From Tepidiforma flava (GTDB lineage Bacteria > Chloroflexota > Dehalococcoidia > Tepidiformales > Tepidiformaceae), in the NCBI RefSeq assembly GCF_027594505.1, contig NZ_CP115149.1, positions 1,696,506 through 1,760,505 of the forward strand: a DNA stretch of 64,000 nucleotides, given 5' to 3'. How positions within the stretch are numbered: the stretch's first letter is position 1; the number at the start of each line of letters is the position of its first letter. A program made the translations under genes and the position numbers. This document shows positions 25,315 to 32,891 of the stretch, piece after piece. Below the pieces are notes generated by a model. It saw only the letters and a list, made by a program, of their open reading frames with translations, had not been told where the DNA came from and made no database searches.

Positions 25315-26946
25315 GTGACCTCGAACCACTCCCTCGAATTCGACAGCATCATCGTCGGAGCCGGCTTCGCCGGGCTCTACCAGCTCCTCCGGCTCCGCCG
25401 CGCCGGCTTCTCCGCCCGCGTCATCGAAGCCGGCGACAACGTCGGCGGCACCTGGTACTGGAACCGCTACCCCGGCGCCCGCTGCGACATCGAATCGCTC
25501 CAGTACCAGTACGGCTTCGACCCCGACCTCGCCCGCGAATGGCGCTGGACCGAGCGCTACGCCACCCAGCCCGAAATCCTCCGCTACATCGAATTCGTCG
25601 CCGACCGCTACGACCTCCGCCGCGACATCCAGTTCTCCACCCGCGTCACCGCCGCCCACTACGACGACGCCTCCGCCCGCTGGACCGTCCACACCGACCG
25701 CGGCGACGCCTTCACCTGCCGCTGGCTTATCATGGCCACCGGCTGCCTCTCCGTCCCCAAGACGCCCGAAGTCCCCGGCATCGACGCCTTCGAAGGCGAG
25801 TCCTACCACACCGGCGCCTGGCCCCACGACGGCGTCGACTTTACCGGCAAGCGCGTCGCCGTCATCGGCACCGGCTCCTCCGCCATCCAGTCCATTCCCA
25901 TCATCGCCCGCCAGGCCGAACACCTCACCGTCTTCCAGCGCACCCCCAACTTCTCCGTCCCCGCCCACAACTCCCTGCTCGACGAATCCCAGTGGCAGGA
26001 GGTCGCCGCCCGCATCGCCGAGCTCCGCGCCGAGGCCCGCACCACCTCCGCCGGCATCCTCGGCATTCCCCTCAATGACGTCTCCGCCCTCGCCGTCAGC
26101 GAAGAAGAGCGCCGGCGCGAATTCGAGCGCCGCTGGGCCATCGGCGGCTTCGCCATCGGCGGCGCCTTCAACGATATCGCCATCAACCTCGACGCCAACG
26201 AAACCGCCGCCGAATTCGTCCGCAGCAAAATCCGCGAAATCGTCAACGACCCCGAAACCGCGGAAGCCCTCTGCCCGCGCGACTACCCCTTCGGCACCAA
26301 GCGCCTCTGCGTCGACATCAGCTACTACGAGACCTTCAACCGCCCCAACGTCAAACTCGTCTCCATCCGCGACAACCCGATCGCCGAGATCACCCCGAAG
26401 GGCCTCCGCCTCCAGGACGGCACCGAATACGAATTCGACGCCATCGTCTACGCGACCGGTTTCGATGCCATGACCGGCGCCCTCCTCCGCATCGACATCC
26501 GCGGCCGCAACGGGCTCGCCCTCCGCGACAAGTGGGAGCACGGCCCCCGCACCTACCTCGGCCTCCAGGTCGCCGGCTTCCCCAACATGTTCACCATCAC
26601 CGGCCCCGGCAGCCCCTCCGTCCTCAGCAACATGATCGTCTCCATCGAGCAGCACGTGGACTGGGTCACCGACTGCCTCGAATACCTCCGCGAGCGCGAC
26701 CTCGCCGTCATCGAAGCCGCACCCGCCGCCGAGGACGCCTGGGTCGACCACGTCAACCAGGTCGCCGACCTCACCCTCTACCCCCGCGCCAACTCCTGGT
26801 ACATCGGCGCCAACGTCCCCGGCAAACCGCGCGTCTTCATGCCGTACATCGGCGGCGTTGGCCTCTACGCCCAGAAATGCGCCGAAGTCGCCGCCAACGG
26901 CTACGAAGGCTTCCTCCTCAGCCCCGAGCCCGCCCTCTCCCGCTGA
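25315..26946 (+). CDS. Flavin-dependent Baeyer-Villiger-type monooxygenase
   Basis: FAD- and NADPH-dependent oxygenase of 543 residues that inserts oxygen next to a ketone. Seen are the FAD motif VGAGFAGLY, the GGTWYWNRYPGARCD segment characteristic of the family, the Baeyer-Villiger fingerprint FEGESYHTGAWP, and the NADPH motif VIGTGSSAIQ. The start is a GTG seven bases after CGGAGG. Substrates in relatives include cyclic ketones, steroids and long-chain ketones. Thiolase and hydratase genes in the window suggest the products feed beta-oxidation. Confidence 0.93.
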   Translation: MTSNHSLEFDSIIVGAGFAGLYQLLRLRRAGFSARVIEAGDNVGGTWYWNRYPGARCDIESLQYQYGFDPDLAREWRWTERYATQPEILRYIEFVADRYDLRRDIQFSTRVTAAHYDDASARWTVHTDRGDAFTCRWLIMATGCLSVPKTPEVPGIDAFEGESYHTGAWPHDGVDFTGKRVAVIGTGSSAIQSIPIIARQAEHLTVFQRTPNFSVPAHNSLLDESQWQEVAARIAELRAEARTTSAGILGIPLNDVSALAVSEEERRREFERRWAIGGFAIGGAFNDIAINLDANETAAEFVRSKIREIVNDPETAEALCPRDYPFGTKRLCVDISYYETFNRPNVKLVSIRDNPIAEITPKGLRLQDGTEYEFDAIVYATGFDAMTGALLRIDIRGRNGLALRDKWEHGPRTYLGLQVAGFPNMFTITGPGSPSVLSNMIVSIEQHVDWVTDCLEYLRERDLAVIEAAPAAEDAWVDHVNQVADLTLYPRANSWYIGANVPGKPRVFMPYIGGVGLYAQKCAEVAANGYEGFLLSPEPALSR

Positions 26947-26972
26947 CGCGCTGCACGGACTGACGCGAACAA

Positions 26973-27000
26973 GCGGGGCGGCCCATCCGGGCCGCCCCGC
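26973..27000. terminator. Bidirectional terminator hairpin
   Basis: A perfect 12-bp stem (GCGGGGCGGCCC with its complement) around an ATCC loop, in the 81-bp gap between the convergent monooxygenase and thiolase genes. There is no T-run. Confidence 0.7.
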
Positions 27001-27027
27001 AGCGTCATCGCGAAACCGGGACCGGGA

Positions 27028-28212
27028 TTAGTCCAGCCGCTCGACCACCGTCGCCGTGCCGATGCCGCCGCCGACGCACATCGTGATCAGCCCGTAGCGG
27101 CCGCCCGTGCGCTCCAGCTCGTTGATCAGCGTCGCGAACAGCCGCGCCCCGGTGCAGCCCGTCGGGTGCCCCAGCGCGATCGCGCCGCCGTTCACGTTCA
27201 CCTTCGACATGTCCGGGTTCAGCTCGCGCTTCCACGCAAGCACGACGCTCGCGAACGCCTCGTTGATCTCGAACAGGTCGATATCCCGCATCGTCAGGCC
27301 CGCGCGCTGGAGCGCCAGCGGCGTCGCCGTGATCGGCCCCGTCAGCATCAGCTCCGGGTCCGACCCCACGACCGCCTGCGAGACGATCCGCGCCCGCGGC
27401 TTCCAGCCCATCTCCTTCGCCTTCTCCGGGTGGGTCAGCAGCACCGCCGCCGAGCCGTCCGTGATCTGGCTCGAGTTGCCCGCATGGTGGACGCCGTTCT
27501 CCTTGAAGCTCGGCTTCAGCTGCGCCAGTACTTCCACCGTCGTCCCCGGCCGGATGCCCTCATCGAAGTCGATGATGGCGTCCTCCCATTCCTCCGTGCC
27601 GTCCGCCTTCTTGATCTTCTTCTTGCCCGGCACCGGCACCATCTCGTTCTTGAAGCGGCCCTCGGCCTGCGCCTTCGCCGCCTTCGCCTGGCTCTCCACC
27701 GCGAACTCGTCCGCCTCCTCGCGGCTGATGCCCCACTTCTCGGCAATCCGCTCCGCGGCGATGCCCTGGCTGCTCAGGTCGTACTGCTCCCGCATCGCAT
27801 CCGTGAACGGGAAGCCCAGCCCCTGGCCGATGTTCGCGCCCAGCGGGATCTGCGACATCCACTCCGTGCCGCCGGCCACCACCACGTCGTGCACGCCCGC
27901 CGCAATCTGGTTCGCCGCGAAGTGCACCGCCTGCTGGCTCGAGCTGCACTGCCGGTCCAGCGTCACACCCGGGATCGTGTACGGCCACCGCGCCGTCAGC
28001 ACGATGTTCCGCGCCAGGTTCGTCGACTGCGCGCCGACTTCCGAGACGCACCCGTAGATCACGTCGTCCACGATCTCCGGGTCCATGTTGTTCCGCTTCG
28101 CCAGCGCCTGCAGCAGCAGCGCCGACGTCTCCACCGGGTGGTTCTTGCTCAGCACGCCGCCCCGGCGGCCAAGCGGAGTCCGAACCGCATCGACGATGAC
28201 GACTTCACGCAT
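27028..28212 (-). CDS. Acetyl-CoA acetyltransferase / 3-ketoacyl-CoA thiolase
   Basis: Thiolase of 394 residues cleaving 3-ketoacyl-CoA in fatty-acid oxidation or condensing acetyl-CoA. The start is VVIVDAVRTPLGRRGG. The nucleophilic Cys lies in TLDRQCSSSQQAVHFA, the His in ALGHPTGCTGAR, and the second acid-base Cys in MCVGGGIG. Degradative and biosynthetic members cannot be separated with confidence, but the oxidative setting favours degradation. Confidence 0.93.
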   Translation of the reverse strand: MREVVIVDAVRTPLGRRGGVLSKNHPVETSALLLQALAKRNNMDPEIVDDVIYGCVSEVGAQSTNLARNIVLTARWPYTIPGVTLDRQCSSSQQAVHFAANQIAAGVHDVVVAGGTEWMSQIPLGANIGQGLGFPFTDAMREQYDLSSQGIAAERIAEKWGISREEADEFAVESQAKAAKAQAEGRFKNEMVPVPGKKKIKKADGTEEWEDAIIDFDEGIRPGTTVEVLAQLKPSFKENGVHHAGNSSQITDGSAAVLLTHPEKAKEMGWKPRARIVSQAVVGSDPELMLTGPITATPLALQRAGLTMRDIDLFEINEAFASVVLAWKRELNPDMSKVNVNGGAIALGHPTGCTGARLFATLINELERTGGRYGLITMCVGGGIGTATVVERLD

Positions 28213-28275
28213 GAGGGGCCCTTTCGTTTCGAACGAACTTTCGCTACGCAGTGTAGGCCCACCCCGTGCAGGGTG

Positions 28276-29238
28276 CTACCGTTCGCCCGCATGCCCGCCC
28301 GGCGGCGCCGCGAACCGGATCGCCCCCGCGAGCATCTCGATCCGCGCCGGCAGGTAGCCCCCCATCTCCCCATCGAGGTCCAGCCGCGTCGGCTTCGGCG
28401 ACGACAGCTCCACCACCCGCGCCGGGTGCCGGTCGACCCCCTCCATCTCGAGGTGCACGCCGCCCTTCCGCTGCCCGTCGACCGCCCGCAGCACCTCGCG
28501 CCGCCCGAGGTCCCCCCACCGGATCACGTCGAACAGCCCGTCATCCGGCGCCGCCCCGGGCGCCGCCACGAGGTCGCCGCCCCAGAGCTCCATGTTGTGC
28601 ACACTGATCGTGTTGTACCGCCCGTCGAACTCCCGCCCGTCGATCCGCAGCGTGAAGCTCCGCCCCATCGGCCCCAGCATCTTCACCACCGTCATGATGA
28701 CGTACGGCGCGGTATCCCCCAGCCGCTTCAGCCACCGCGGCGTCGATTGTGAAATCTCCGGCACCCACCCGGCCGACGCCTCCAGCAGGAAGTACCGCAC
28801 CTGCTCCTGCCCGTCCTCGCCGATCGCCGTCACCTTGCCGATGTCGACCCGCCGCTCCTCCCCCTGCGCGATCGCCCGCAGCGCCCGCGCGCCCCGCCCG
28901 ATGCCGAGGCACTTCGCGATGTCCTTCCCCGTCCCCATCCCGATCGTCCCCACCTTCACCCGCTCCGCCGCGCCTTCCGCCATGACGCCGTTCACCACCT
29001 CGTTCACCGTTCCATCGCCGCCGCAGGCCACGAGGAAGGTCCGCCCCGCTCCAATTGCCTCCCGCGCGATGTCGATGCCTTCGCCCGGCCGGGTCGTGAA
29101 GGCGCAATCCGCCTCGAGCCCCGCCCGCTCGATCGCGTCGATCAGCGCGCCCACGCGGTTCCGCGTCCTCCCTCCCCCCGAAGCCGGGTTCACGATGAAA
29201 AACGGTCGGTCCAGCGGCGGCGTGTCGTTCGTGCCCAT
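28276..29238 (-). CDS. Diacylglycerol/lipid kinase (DagK/YegS type)
   Basis: Lipid kinase of 320 residues phosphorylating diacylglycerol or a related lipid. It starts with IVNPASGGGRTRNR and has the nucleotide motif CGGDGTVNEVVNGV. The usual G-T-G-N-D box reads MGTGKDIAKCLG, with Lys in place of Asn. It is divergent from apbE with 38 bp between starts, so a promoter region is shared. The usual role is phospholipid recycling at the inner face of the membrane. Confidence 0.88.
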   Translation of the reverse strand: MGTNDTPPLDRPFFIVNPASGGGRTRNRVGALIDAIERAGLEADCAFTTRPGEGIDIAREAIGAGRTFLVACGGDGTVNEVVNGVMAEGAAERVKVGTIGMGTGKDIAKCLGIGRGARALRAIAQGEERRVDIGKVTAIGEDGQEQVRYFLLEASAGWVPEISQSTPRWLKRLGDTAPYVIMTVVKMLGPMGRSFTLRIDGREFDGRYNTISVHNMELWGGDLVAAPGAAPDDGLFDVIRWGDLGRREVLRAVDGQRKGGVHLEMEGVDRHPARVVELSSPKPTRLDLDGEMGGYLPARIEMLAGAIRFAAPPGGHAGER

Positions 29239-29276
29239 GCCGGGATCGTCCTATGCTCAGCGCCAAGGGAGAAGAC

Positions 29277-30152
29277 GTGGAGCACAGTGAATCCTTCCGC
29301 GCCATGAACACCACGGTCGACCTCCTCGTCGTCGCCCCTGAACGCCCTGCGCTCCCCTTCCTCGAAACCCGCCTGCTCTTCGAACAGCAGGAGGCCCGCT
29401 TCTCCCGCTTCCGCCCGGGCAGCCTCGTCAGCCGCCTCAACCGCGGCGACATCGTCGCCGACCCCTGGCTCGATGCCATCCTCCCGCTCGCCCTCGCCGC
29501 CTTCGAAGCAACCGGCGGCCTCTTCAATCCCCTCATCCTCCCGGCCCTCGCCGCCGCGGGCTACGACCGCTCCTTCGAACACGTCGCCGGCGGCGAGCCC
29601 CGCCCCCTGCCGCCGCCCGACCCCCGCGCCGCCCTCGAACGCTTGCCCGCCGGCTGGCGCCTCCGCGAAGGTCAGCTCGACCTCGGCGGCATCGTCAAAG
29701 GCTGGACCGCCGACCTCGCGGCCGAACACCTCGCCGCCGCTGCCGGCGCCCCCGCGATGGTCAACGCCGGCGGCGATATCCGCTGCGTCGGCGAGGAGGC
29801 CCCCGGCCTCGGCGGCTGGCAGCTCGCCATCGACGGCCCCGGCGGCGAGCCGGCCTGGTCGGGCGTCGTCGCCGGCGCGCTTGCCACCTCCACCACCCGC
29901 AAGCGCCGCTGGCGCACCGCCGCCGGCGGCGAGGCCCACCACCTCATCGACCCGCGCACCGGGCTCCCCGCCCGCTCGCCGTTCGTCCAGGTCTCCGTCC
30001 TCGCCGCCGCCTGCCGCGAGGCCGAGACCTGGGCCAAGGCCATCCTCATCGCCGGCCCGGCTGGCCTCGAGCTCGCTGCGGCCCGCGGTCTCGCAGCACT
30101 CGCCTTCGACGATGCCGGCCGTCCTGCAGCTTCCCCGGCCTGGCCCTGGTAA
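29277..30152 (+). CDS. apbE: FAD:protein FMN transferase (ApbE family)
   Basis: Attaches FMN from FAD to a Thr or Ser of an extracytoplasmic or membrane flavoprotein. The 291-residue protein shows FRAMNTTVDLLV at the start, LDLGGIVKGWTADLAAEH, MVNAGGDIRC, and ATSTTRKRRW before HHLIDPRTG, the expected order of FAD and metal motifs. I prefer the GTG at 29277 because GGGAGAAG lies just upstream; an ATG at 29253 has no RBS. No signal peptide or lipobox is seen, so it may act inside the cell. The expected substrate motif ([DS]-G-A-T) is absent from all neighbouring exported proteins. Confidence 0.9.
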   Translation: MEHSESFRAMNTTVDLLVVAPERPALPFLETRLLFEQQEARFSRFRPGSLVSRLNRGDIVADPWLDAILPLALAAFEATGGLFNPLILPALAAAGYDRSFEHVAGGEPRPLPPPDPRAALERLPAGWRLREGQLDLGGIVKGWTADLAAEHLAAAAGAPAMVNAGGDIRCVGEEAPGLGGWQLAIDGPGGEPAWSGVVAGALATSTTRKRRWRTAAGGEAHHLIDPRTGLPARSPFVQVSVLAAACREAETWAKAILIAGPAGLELAAARGLAALAFDDAGRPAASPAWPW

Positions 30153-30178
30153 AGACGACGACATTTTCGGGCCCCGGC

Positions 30179-30209
30179 TGACACCTTTCTCCCCGCGGCC
30201 ACGATGTAC
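30179..30209 (+). promoter_or_regulatory. Putative ECF-type promoter, copy A
   Basis: TGACACC (30179-30185), 16 bases, then CGATGTAC (30202-30209). The same two boxes with identical spacing stand before the paralogous gene at 30988, while the spacer sequences differ. The box spacing is typical of ECF sigma promoters. The start codon lies 33 bases downstream of the -10-like box. Confidence 0.6.
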
Positions 30210-30235
30210 CTCGCGAATTCAGCTTCGGGAGGTAC
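30206..30235 (+). promoter_or_regulatory. Inverted repeat covering the RBS, copy A
   Basis: GTACCTCGCGAA and TTCGGGAGGTAC form a 12-bp stem with one mismatch around TTCAGC. The right arm contains the RBS GGGAGG. It may be a DNA operator or, if transcribed in full, an RNA hairpin hiding the RBS. The left arm overlaps the -10-like box, which favours an operator. Confidence 0.4.
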
Positions 30236-30241
30236 CCAGCC

Positions 30242-30817
30242 ATGAACCGCCTCGCATCCATCCTCACCGCCGCGGCAACCACCGGCCTCTCGGTTGCAGC
30301 CGTCGGCGCCGCCGCCTCCAGCCAGGGCGCCTTCGGCGGCGAGTCCGGGACCGCCGCGCCCGCCCCCGCCTCGGCCGTCGCAGGTGCCGCTTCCCCCGTC
30401 CCTTCCCTCGAGCTCCCCGGCGTCGGCATCGTGACCCTCGATGCCTCGTCGCCCGCTCCCGGCCAGCGCAGCGGCGATGACCGGGACGACCGCGGACCGT
30501 CGCCCGCCAGCCCCTCCGCTGCCCGCGACGATGACCGCGTCGGCAGGGGCCCTTCACCTGCCCCGTCCGCCAGCCGCGACGATGACGACCGGCGCCCGTC
30601 GGCTTCTTCGTCCAGCGGCCGCGACGACGACCGGGACAACCGGGATGATCGCGGCAACCGGGATGATCGCAGCGACGACCGCAATGGCCGCGACGACGAC
30701 CGGGACGGCCGGGATGACCGCAACGACGGCCGCGACGACGACCGGGGCGATGACCACGACGACCGCGACGATGACCGGGACGATGACCACGACCCCCGCG
30801 ACGATGACGACGACTAG
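30242..30817 (+). CDS. Exported Asp/Arg-repeat protein, paralogue A
   Basis: The 191-residue protein starts with a signal or anchor segment (MNRLASILTAAATTGLSVAA) and an Ala/Pro-rich region to about residue 75. The C-terminal 110 residues are almost entirely Asp and Arg, with some Asn, Gly and Ser, in units like DDDRDNRDDR and NRDDRSDDR. Such a zwitterionic tail should be disordered and could bind divalent metals or mineral surfaces. It shares its first 28 residues and its upstream region with the next gene. The RBS GGGAGG is nine bases before the ATG. No known family is recognised. Confidence 0.8.
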   Translation: MNRLASILTAAATTGLSVAAVGAAASSQGAFGGESGTAAPAPASAVAGAASPVPSLELPGVGIVTLDASSPAPGQRSGDDRDDRGPSPASPSAARDDDRVGRGPSPAPSASRDDDDRRPSASSSSGRDDDRDNRDDRGNRDDRSDDRNGRDDDRDGRDDRNDGRDDDRGDDHDDRDDDRDDDHDPRDDDDD

Positions 30818-30923
30818 CGCGCCCGCCACCATCCGCTGGCGCCGGGAAGCTCCGTCTCGCTGACCCCGCCGCCCCGCTCGAGCAGGGTCGAGGGAAACGA
30901 TGCGTAAAGATCTCCCCGACCCG

Positions 30924-30954
30924 TGACACCTTCTGGCCGGACCTCCCGATGTAC
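30924..30954 (+). promoter_or_regulatory. Putative ECF-type promoter, copy B
   Basis: TGACACC (30924-30930), 16 bases, then CGATGTAC (30947-30954). Box sequence and spacing match copy A exactly; the first two spacer bases are also shared, the rest diverges. It is followed 33 bases later by the ATG of the second paralogue. Confidence 0.6.
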
Positions 30955-30977
30955 TCCGCGGAACACCGCATCGGGAG
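30954..30977 (+). promoter_or_regulatory. Inverted repeat covering the RBS, copy B
   Basis: CTCC (30954-30957) can pair with GGAG (30974-30977, inside the RBS), and GCGG with CCGC around AACA, leaving ATCG bulged. It is weaker than copy A but in the same place relative to the promoter boxes and RBS, so the arrangement, rather than the sequence, is conserved. Confidence 0.3.
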
Positions 30978-30987
30978 GTTTTCGGCC

Positions 30988-31611
30988 ATGAATCGCCTTG
31001 CCTCGCTGCTCACCGCAGCTATCACCACCGGCCTCTCGGCTGCCGCAGTCGGCGCAACCGCCGCCTCGCAGGGCCTGTTCGATTTCGGTGGCAGCGCCGA
31101 GCCCGCCGCACCTGCCCCGCTCGCCGAGCAGGCCCCCGCCCAGCAGGCTCCCGCTCTGCCCGCCGCAATCGCAGCCGAAAACCCCATCGTCATCTACCAG
31201 GACGCAACCCCCGTCGTCGTCTACCAGCAGGCCCAACAGGCACCCGCCGATTCCGGCAGCCCGGTGCCCCAGCCCGCGAGCACGCCCGCTGGCCAGGAGC
31301 CACGGCCTTCCGCTGCCTCGTCGCCATCGTCCCCGCCGGCATCGCCATCGACCTCGACCCCGGCTGCCACGCCGACCGCCCGGCCCGCATCGACCCCAAC
31401 GCCGGCTCCGTCTGTCACCGCTCCGGCTCCGTCCTCGCCAGCGCCCGCGCCAGCGCCGTCGTACGGTCGCGACGATGACGACGACGACCGCCACCACCAC
31501 GACGACGACGACCGCCACCACCACGACGACGATGATGACGATCGCCGCCACGATGACGATGACCACGACCGCCACCACGACGACGATCACGAGGACGACG
31601 ATGACGACTAA
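30988..31611 (+). CDS. Exported Asp/His-rich protein, paralogue B
   Basis: The 207-residue protein has a signal or anchor segment nearly identical to paralogue A (MNRLASLLTAAITTGLSAAAV) and a central Ala/Pro/Ser/Thr-rich region. That region includes NPIVIYQ and TPVVVYQQAQQ. From about residue 158 the tail is built from Asp, His and Arg, such as DDDRHHHDDDD repeated. His/Asp clusters of this kind bind zinc, copper, nickel or iron in other proteins; metal binding here is an inference. GGGAGG precedes the ATG by nine bases. The Asp/His tail contrasts with the Asp/Arg tail of its partner. Confidence 0.8.
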   Translation: MNRLASLLTAAITTGLSAAAVGATAASQGLFDFGGSAEPAAPAPLAEQAPAQQAPALPAAIAAENPIVIYQDATPVVVYQQAQQAPADSGSPVPQPASTPAGQEPRPSAASSPSSPPASPSTSTPAATPTARPASTPTPAPSVTAPAPSSPAPAPAPSYGRDDDDDDRHHHDDDDRHHHDDDDDDRRHDDDDHDRHHDDDHEDDDDD

Positions 31612-32194
31612 GCCAGGCGGCGCCGTTCGCTTCGCCCTCACGCGACTGGGCATCGGCGCTTCAGCCGCCGCCACGCTCGTCAGCACCTGGAACGCCATCG
31701 CCATCGCCGAACATCGCCAGGACGCTGCCGAAGCGGCAGCTGCCGTCTCGCTCCCCGGCGCCGCAGCTGAGCCTGACCAGGCTTCCGCCGCAAACGGGGA
31801 AGCCCCGGGCGAGTTCGCCCCCGCGGCCGCCGCCGATTCGGCAGCCCGGCCGGTGGTCATCATCCAGCGTCAGCCCATCTACTACATCGTCCAGGCCGCT
31901 CCCGCGCCGGCCGGCGCGGGGTCCGGCGCACCGTCACCTGCCGCGCCGACCCCATCGCCGCAGGCTGCCTTACCCGCGCCGGCAGCCGGGCAGCCGGCGC
32001 CGGCCGCGGGAACGGGCTCCCTCCCGATACCCGCGCCGGCCCCCGCGGAACTCCCGGCCGCCCCTCCGCCTGCGCCGGCGCCCGCGCCGCCCCCTTCACC
32101 CGCGCCGCCCGTCGCGGCCGCTGCACCAGCAGCCCCGGCCAGCCCGCCGAAGCCCGCCCCCACAACCGCGCCAAAGAAATCCAAGGGGTCCTGA
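31601..32194 (+). CDS. Exported Pro/Ala-rich protein
   Basis: The 197-residue protein starts inside the last codons of paralogue B (ATG at 31601, 11-bp overlap), so it is translated by coupling. It has a membrane or signal segment (about 10-32, LGIGASAAATLVSTWNAIAI), then RPVVIIQRQPIYYIVQ around 82-97. That motif echoes the PVVVYQQ motif of paralogue B. The rest is a long Pro/Ala stretch ending PKKSKGS, as in cell-wall-spanning or periplasm-spanning linkers. No catalytic residues are seen. The next gene starts 1 bp after its stop. Confidence 0.7.
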   Translation: MTTKPGGAVRFALTRLGIGASAAATLVSTWNAIAIAEHRQDAAEAAAAVSLPGAAAEPDQASAANGEAPGEFAPAAAADSAARPVVIIQRQPIYYIVQAAPAPAGAGSGAPSPAAPTPSPQAALPAPAAGQPAPAAGTGSLPIPAPAPAELPAAPPPAPAPAPPPSPAPPVAAAAPAAPASPPKPAPTTAPKKSKGS

Positions 32195-32195
32195 G

Positions 32196-32870
32196 ATGCG
32201 CTACCACACCGTCATCGCATGGGCCGCTGCGGCGGGGCTGCTCGCGGGGGCAGCGGGCCGGGGCTACCTCGCCCCCTTGCTCCCCCCGGATGAAGGCCAC
32301 GGCGCCTGGTACGCCTCCCGCGCCGCCGGGATTTCCGCCTACCTCTTCCTCTGGCTCTCCCTCGCAGGCGGCCTGCTCATGTCATCCGCCTGGTTCGATG
32401 GGCTGGTCAACCGTGCGCGCCTCCTCGCCGCCCACCAGGCCTTCGCCATCGCCGGCCTCGCGCTCGGCCTCGTCCACGCCCTCGTCCTCATTCCCGACGG
32501 CTGGACCGATTTCGGCCCCGCCGACCTCTTCATCCCCTTCGCATCCTATTACGAGCGCGCCGATGCCGCCCTCGGCACCATCGCCCTCTATCTCTTCGCC
32601 ATCGTCACCTTCAGCTTCTGGTTCCGGGGCGCCATCGGCCCCGCCACCTGGCGCTGGGTGCACCGCGCCTCGTTCGTCGCCTATCTCGCCGCGCTCTGGC
32701 ACGGCATCCGCATCGGCACCGATACCGGCGCGCTTCCGGTCGCGGTGCTCTACCTCCTCACCTCGTCGCTCCTCATCGGCGCGCTGACCGTGCGCCTCGT
32801 GTATGTGCGCCCGCGCCGGCAGGCGCCGGCCCGCCCTCCGTCCCGGGCCGCCGCCGAGCCGGCGGGCTAG
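32196..32870 (+). CDS. Ferric-reductase-like diheme transmembrane protein
   Basis: The 224-residue membrane protein has six membrane segments. The heme ligand pairs are His80/His94 and His156/His169 (H-x13-H and H-x12-H), the pattern of the NOX/ferric reductase superfamily and of MsrQ/YedZ. It has no FAD or NAD(P)H domain, so electrons must arrive from a separate flavoprotein. Its place 1 bp after the Pro/Ala-rich gene, and four genes after apbE, suggests transmembrane electron transfer to exported partners. The C-terminus is a short Arg/Pro tail. Confidence 0.85.
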   Translation: MRYHTVIAWAAAAGLLAGAAGRGYLAPLLPPDEGHGAWYASRAAGISAYLFLWLSLAGGLLMSSAWFDGLVNRARLLAAHQAFAIAGLALGLVHALVLIPDGWTDFGPADLFIPFASYYERADAALGTIALYLFAIVTFSFWFRGAIGPATWRWVHRASFVAYLAALWHGIRIGTDTGALPVAVLYLLTSSLLIGALTVRLVYVRPRRQAPARPPSRAAAEPAG

Positions 32871-32877
32871 CGCCGGC
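32858..32877. terminator. Stem-loop at end of ferric-reductase-like gene
   Basis: GCCGGCG and CGCCGGC pair around GGCTAG, the loop holding the TAG stop. It separates this gene from the convergent plsX. There is no T-run. Confidence 0.45.
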
Positions 32878-32891
32878 GGAGGGCGCCGCCG

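Noticed and set aside
24376-26751. A 791-codon minus-strand frame antisense to the monooxygenase gene
   Set aside because: Only the last 280 codons (from 25218) look like a protein; the rest is a Gly/Ala/Val/Asp mirror of the monooxygenase gene.
30242-31611. Asp-rich tails as frameshift artefacts of simple DNA repeats
   Set aside because: Both genes keep a signal peptide, RBS and promoter boxes, and the next gene's start overlaps the second tail, which supports the reading frame.
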